Below are positions 61,501-64,000 of a stretch of DNA of 64,000 nt, in pieces. Every line of letters starts with the position of its first letter. Position 1 is the first letter of the stretch. A model generated the notes under the pieces. It did no database searches. It was not told the DNA's origin and saw nothing but the letters and a program-made list of their open reading frames with translations. The DNA is from an uncultured Faecalibacterium sp. (lineage in GTDB: Bacteria > Bacillota > Clostridia > Oscillospirales > Ruminococcaceae). Both the position numbers and the translations under genes were made by a program. The stretch covers positions 13,545 through 77,544 of the forward strand of contig CAKSYT010000009.1 in the NCBI GenBank assembly GCA_934524985.1, read 5' to 3'.

Positions 61501-61736
61501 TCACGGGTCAATTTCGGAATATAGAACTCTCGCCGCTCTTTTGGCGTGTTTTCCTGCACAAAGGTCGGTGAAGTAAAAATAAAGCGAAGTTCCGCGATTT
61601 CTTCCAACTGTTTCTTTAATTCCTGATACGCATAAATGGAAAAACAGGCCGCAGCAATGGACACGCGGCTCCCTTTCTGCATAGTATCCTGTAAATCTTC
61701 CCGAACAGTGTGGTTGATATTATCCAGAATTTTCAT
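58518..61736 (-). CDS. SNF2-type helicase with N-terminal PLD-like region
   Basis: 1072 residues. Residues 1-170 resemble the phospholipase-D-like domain often fused to such helicases, but no HxKxxxxD motif is seen. The motor has [18 protein letters not shown] (Lys274), DESH at 357-360, [10 protein letters not shown], and C-terminal [43 protein letters not shown] split over motifs V-VI. First gene of the defence operon. Such helicases translocate on double-stranded DNA. Promoter about 75-100 bases upstream. Confidence 0.9.
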   Translation of the reverse strand: [1072 protein letters not shown]

Positions 61737-61808
61737 AGAAGAGTCCCCGCAATCGACTGACTAAAGCGAAAATTAACTTTCAACGACAAGATACAACAAC
61801 TCATTTTA

Positions 61809-61837
61809 ATGATACTCTAATCAGGTTGGAAAATCAA
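61809..61837 (-). promoter_or_regulatory. Promoter of the defence operon
   Basis: Leftward TTGATT (61837-61832), 17 bases, TATCAT (61814-61809). Back-to-back with the regulator's promoter, 51 bases apart. Confidence 0.65.
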
Positions 61838-61887
61838 TCGTTGCTCAGGCAGAAAAAGTTCGGCAGGCACTAAACAGATAAAAAGTT

Positions 61888-61916
61888 TTGAATTTGGCCT
61901 TCAAATAAGGTATAAT
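61888..61916 (+). promoter_or_regulatory. Promoter of the AlbA_2 regulator
   Basis: TTGAAT, 17 bases, TATAAT. The -10 box overlaps the first in-frame ATG (61915), which rules that ATG out and supports the start at 61960. Confidence 0.75.
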
Positions 61917-61959
61917 GAATTTGCAAACGCTAAAGATTAAGAAGCGAGTAGGTGATACC

Positions 61960-63477
61960 ATGCCTTTCCCCCTCGACCATTACATTGAAGCCTCTCATGT
62001 GGATTACAAGGAACGTCTTGAAGAGAAAAAGCCGCGCAGCTGGCTGAAATCCGTGTCGGCATTTGCCAACACCGAGGGCGGACACCTGATTTTTGGCGTA
62101 AAGAATGAGCCGCGCGAGGTCGTAGGATTGGAAAATCCGCAGGCTGTGGTAAGCAGATTGACGGAACTTATCAAAGTCCGCATTGACCCTACGCCGCGCT
62201 ATCGGGTGCGGGAGGTCGAAATAGAGGGCAAGTCCTGCGTTGATCTGGAAGTACAGGACGGTCCGGCGTATCCATATTATTATGCCTTTGACGGTTCTCA
62301 TACAGCCTATGTGCGGCATGGCGACCAGTCCGAAGAAGCCACTTCACGGGAACTGAACGAACTGATTTTGCAGGGCATGAACCAGACCTTTGATGCCCTG
62401 CCCAGCTCTTATCGGGTGGGTGATGTCAGTTTTACACTGCTGGCAGCTACATTTAAGAATTTGAAAAAAGAGGATTTTGACCTCGAAAAAGACTTGCCAT
62501 CCGCAGGATTAGTAACAGACGATGGACAGATTACGAATGGCGGCCTGTTACTCTGCGATCAGGGCGTTCTGAAACAATCCCGTATTTTCTGCACTCGCTG
62601 GAAAGGCAACTACAAGGGCAGCATTGAAGAAGATGCTCTGGATGACAAGGAATTTCAGGGTGCAAGTCTGATTACGCTGCTGCAAAATGCGGAAGATTTT
62701 GTTCGCAACAACAGCAAAAACCCGTGGAGCATCCGTGGTATGACCCGTGAAGAACGCAGCGACTATCCGTATAAGGCCGTTCGTGAGGTGTTGGTCAATG
62801 CGCTGATTCATCGGAATTATCAGATTCTTGGTTCGGAGATTCATGTGGAAGTGTTCGATGATCGACTGGAGATCACTTCGCCGGGCGGCATGATGAATGG
62901 CCGCAGGGTGCAGGATATGGATATCCGGCACATTCCGTCTATGCGGCGCAATCAGGTGATCTCGGATGTGTTCTCACGGCTCGGCTTTATGGAGCGCCGT
63001 GGCAGCGGCATTGACCGCATCCTGAACTCTTATGTGGAAGTAGCCCAGAAGCCGACCTTCTACTCAGATTCGGATTTCTTTATCGTTACACTGCCGAATA
63101 GAAGTGTAGCGACTCCAGCACAGGTCAGTATGGAAAGTGTGGCAAGTGGTGCGGAAAGTGCGGAAACCTCTGCGGAAAGTGCGGAAACCTCTGCGGAAAG
63201 TGCGGAAACTTCTACAGTGCTCCACGGAATGAGTACGGATGCAGAAGTGAGTGAACTTTGCGAAAGGCTGAATGGCACGAGACTAACTGCAAGTACAAAA
63301 GAGCGGACGCTTGAACTTTTCAAGAGATATCGGTATCAATATCAGTTCCGCAGCATAAACGTTGCACAGCTATATGGCGTTCAGAAATCTCGTGCATCCT
63401 CTATTATCAAGAATCTTATCAAGCATGGATTGGTGACGTCACCAGAATATGGCGTATACCAATTTGTGAAGAAGTAA
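61960..63477 (+). CDS. AlbA_2 / HATPase_c_4 family putative regulator
   Basis: 505 residues. Residues about 8-130 are an AlbA_2 (Schlafen-like) domain (KERLEEKKPRSWLKSVSAFANTEGGHLIFGVKNE), then a GHKL-type ATPase relative (REVLVNALIHRNYQ, LEITSPGGMMNGRRV, FSRLGFMERRGSGIDRI) and a C-terminal winged HTH (INVAQLYGVQKSRASSIIKNLIKHGL). An Ala/Glu/Ser repeat linker joins the last two. Such proteins are predicted transcription regulators or ATP-dependent DNA-binding proteins. It is divergent from the defence operon over a 223-base region, so it may regulate it. Confidence 0.85.
   Translation: MPFPLDHYIEASHVDYKERLEEKKPRSWLKSVSAFANTEGGHLIFGVKNEPREVVGLENPQAVVSRLTELIKVRIDPTPRYRVREVEIEGKSCVDLEVQDGPAYPYYYAFDGSHTAYVRHGDQSEEATSRELNELILQGMNQTFDALPSSYRVGDVSFTLLAATFKNLKKEDFDLEKDLPSAGLVTDDGQITNGGLLLCDQGVLKQSRIFCTRWKGNYKGSIEEDALDDKEFQGASLITLLQNAEDFVRNNSKNPWSIRGMTREERSDYPYKAVREVLVNALIHRNYQILGSEIHVEVFDDRLEITSPGGMMNGRRVQDMDIRHIPSMRRNQVISDVFSRLGFMERRGSGIDRILNSYVEVAQKPTFYSDSDFFIVTLPNRSVATPAQVSMESVASGAESAETSAESAETSAESAETSTVLHGMSTDAEVSELCERLNGTRLTASTKERTLELFKRYRYQYQFRSINVAQLYGVQKSRASSIIKNLIKHGLVTSPEYGVYQFVKK
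63151..63213 (+). repeat. In-frame 3 x 21-bp tandem repeat
   Basis: Three copies encoding AESAETS; the first two are identical and the third differs at one base (CCTCT to CTTCT). It lies in the linker of the AlbA_2 protein. Confidence 0.9.
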
Positions 63478-63479
63478 CC

Positions 63480-63504
63480 TGAGGTGCACTCCGTCAAGTA
63501 GACA
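63480..63504. repeat. Possible insertion sequence end
   Basis: TGAGGTGCACTCCGTCAAGTAGACA starts with TG 2 bases after the regulator's stop and looks like an IS3-type terminal repeat. The matching end would lie beyond 64000. Confidence 0.35.
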
Positions 63505-63526
63505 GAAAAAATAACATAAGATTTTT

Positions 63527-63562
63527 ATTCGCTGTTTCCACAAGGGAACAGCGAATTTTTTG
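63527..63562. terminator. Bidirectional terminator
   Basis: ATTCGCTGTTTCC/GGGAACAGCGAAT stem (one G-T pair), 4-base loop, TTTTTTG; between the convergent AlbA_2 and IS OrfA genes. Confidence 0.85.
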
Positions 63563-63567
63563 TGCAG

Positions 63568-63959
63568 TTAATCTTTCTTGTGTCGGCCACGGTGATCTTT
63601 TAAAGCCGCTTCTCCTTTTTCTTTGTATTTCCTGACCCATGTCATGTATAGATTTGCTGATAACCGACCTTGTACTTTTTCACTATCTCCCCGTAATTGT
63701 ATCCCTTTTCAATGCACTCTCTTACAAGTGCGATTCGTTCCTCGTAGGTAGTACTTCTCCCTTTGGTCATACGGCTGCCTCCTGTATAACTCTTTAATTC
63801 CGTATGACTATTATACATCTTTATCCAGTTTCGCAACTGCCGATCTGACAAAATTCCATATTTTTTGCAGACCGCATCTAGTGTTTTCTGCCCCTTTAGA
63901 TATTCTCCTACTGCTTGATATTTTAATTCGGATGAGTAGTGATGGTTTTTTCTTGACAT
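63568..63959 (-). pseudogene. IS3-family transposase OrfA (HTH) with frameshift
   Basis: ATG 63959 opens SRKNHHYSSELKYQAVGEYL, with two HTH units (VCKKYGILSDRQLRNWIKMY, GYNYGEIVKKYKVGYQQIYT). The frame stops at 63642 after QQIYT because ACATG is duplicated (ACATGACATGG). Removing one copy continues WVRKYKEKGEAALKDHRGRHKKD to a natural stop at 63568. No OrfB (DDE) follows, so this is an inactive IS fragment. Confidence 0.85.
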
Positions 63960-64000
63960 GAAAATACCCCCAGAGTATTCAGAGTTTTTGTTTTTACTCT

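Larger units (their letters stand above)
45350..64000. mobile_element. Integrated mobilizable element at tRNA-Lys (right end outside window)
   Basis: The left boundary is the tRNA 3' end. Contents in order: integrase, excisionase-like HTH, helicase, primase-like, MobV relaxase, type III R-M/helicase cargo, AlbA_2 regulator, IS fragment. Nearly all genes point left toward the tRNA. From about 50 kb the composition is clearly more AT-rich than the core. I could not find a second copy of the tRNA 3' end before 64000, so the element is at least 18.6 kb or its right end has been lost. Confidence 0.8.

Noticed and set aside
54430..61736. Assignment of the operon to DISARM or BREX
   Set aside because: No DrmB (DUF1998), PglZ, BrxC or BrxL-like protein is present, and the methylase and nuclease are clearly type III Mod and Res.
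63151..63213. Tandem repeat considered as a CRISPR fragment
   Set aside because: Units are contiguous without spacers and in frame in a coding linker; no cas genes are present in the window.

Overview
The window looks like the chromosome of a GC-rich gut Clostridium relative, most likely Oscillospiraceae/Ruminococcaceae close to Faecalibacterium or Subdoligranulum. This is inferred from gene content, Firmicutes-type AGGAGG ribosome binding sites and sigma-A-like promoters. No rRNA or other taxonomic marker is present, so the genus is a guess.

Positions 1-45.3 kb are GC-rich core chromosome. From left to right: a MATE exporter (cut by the left edge), a cytidylate-kinase-like protein, a C39-like protein without its cysteine, and a YesL-like membrane protein. 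Next come PlsC, two small unknowns, and a compact operon (pheA-aroB-aroC-aroE/aroK-aroQ-aroF-aroA-tyrA, 5.8-14.3 kb). That operon encodes every step from PEP plus erythrose-4-phosphate to phenylpyruvate and 4-hydroxyphenylpyruvate, and is followed by a WYL regulator. A leftward cluster (15.6-20.5 kb) holds two unusual COG0523/CobW GTPases, an acidic anchored protein and a double-AAA ATPase. Then follow Xaa-Pro aminopeptidase, a toxin-antitoxin pair, a LytTR regulator with a degenerate receiver, two family-2 glycosyltransferases, a HAD phosphatase, and a patatin/enzyme-I-like pair. After these come rsmE-prmA, a GNAT protein, a GntR-dehydratase-GntP sugar-acid locus, a LysR-controlled FAD/FMN lipoprotein, thioredoxin, an XRE regulator, PEP carboxykinase, a permuted NlpC/P60-like protein and tRNA-Lys(UUU).

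From tRNA-Lys to the right edge (45.35-64 kb) lies an integrated mobilizable element, more AT-rich from about 50 kb on. It has a tyrosine integrase beside the tRNA, an excisionase-like HTH protein, a D5/P4-type helicase, a CHC2 primase-like protein, a MobV-type relaxase, an iteron-like intergenic region, and a defence cargo. The cargo is a leftward operon: SNF2 helicase, DUF4391 protein, two membrane proteins, type III Mod, type III Res. It is transcribed divergently from an AlbA_2/HATPase-type regulator. The Mod frame carries one in-frame TAG just before the DPPY motif, and the primase-like and relaxase genes seem to lack normal start codons. The element is therefore either decaying or translated unusually. 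An IS3-type OrfA fragment with a 5-bp duplication closes the window; no right attachment site is visible.

Core intergenic regions carry at least two families of dispersed palindromic repeats. One is built on CCCTCTCAG...GCCAGCTCCCCC arms, with a shared 34-nt core in two copies. The other is a MITE-like element with about 38-bp terminal inverted repeats.
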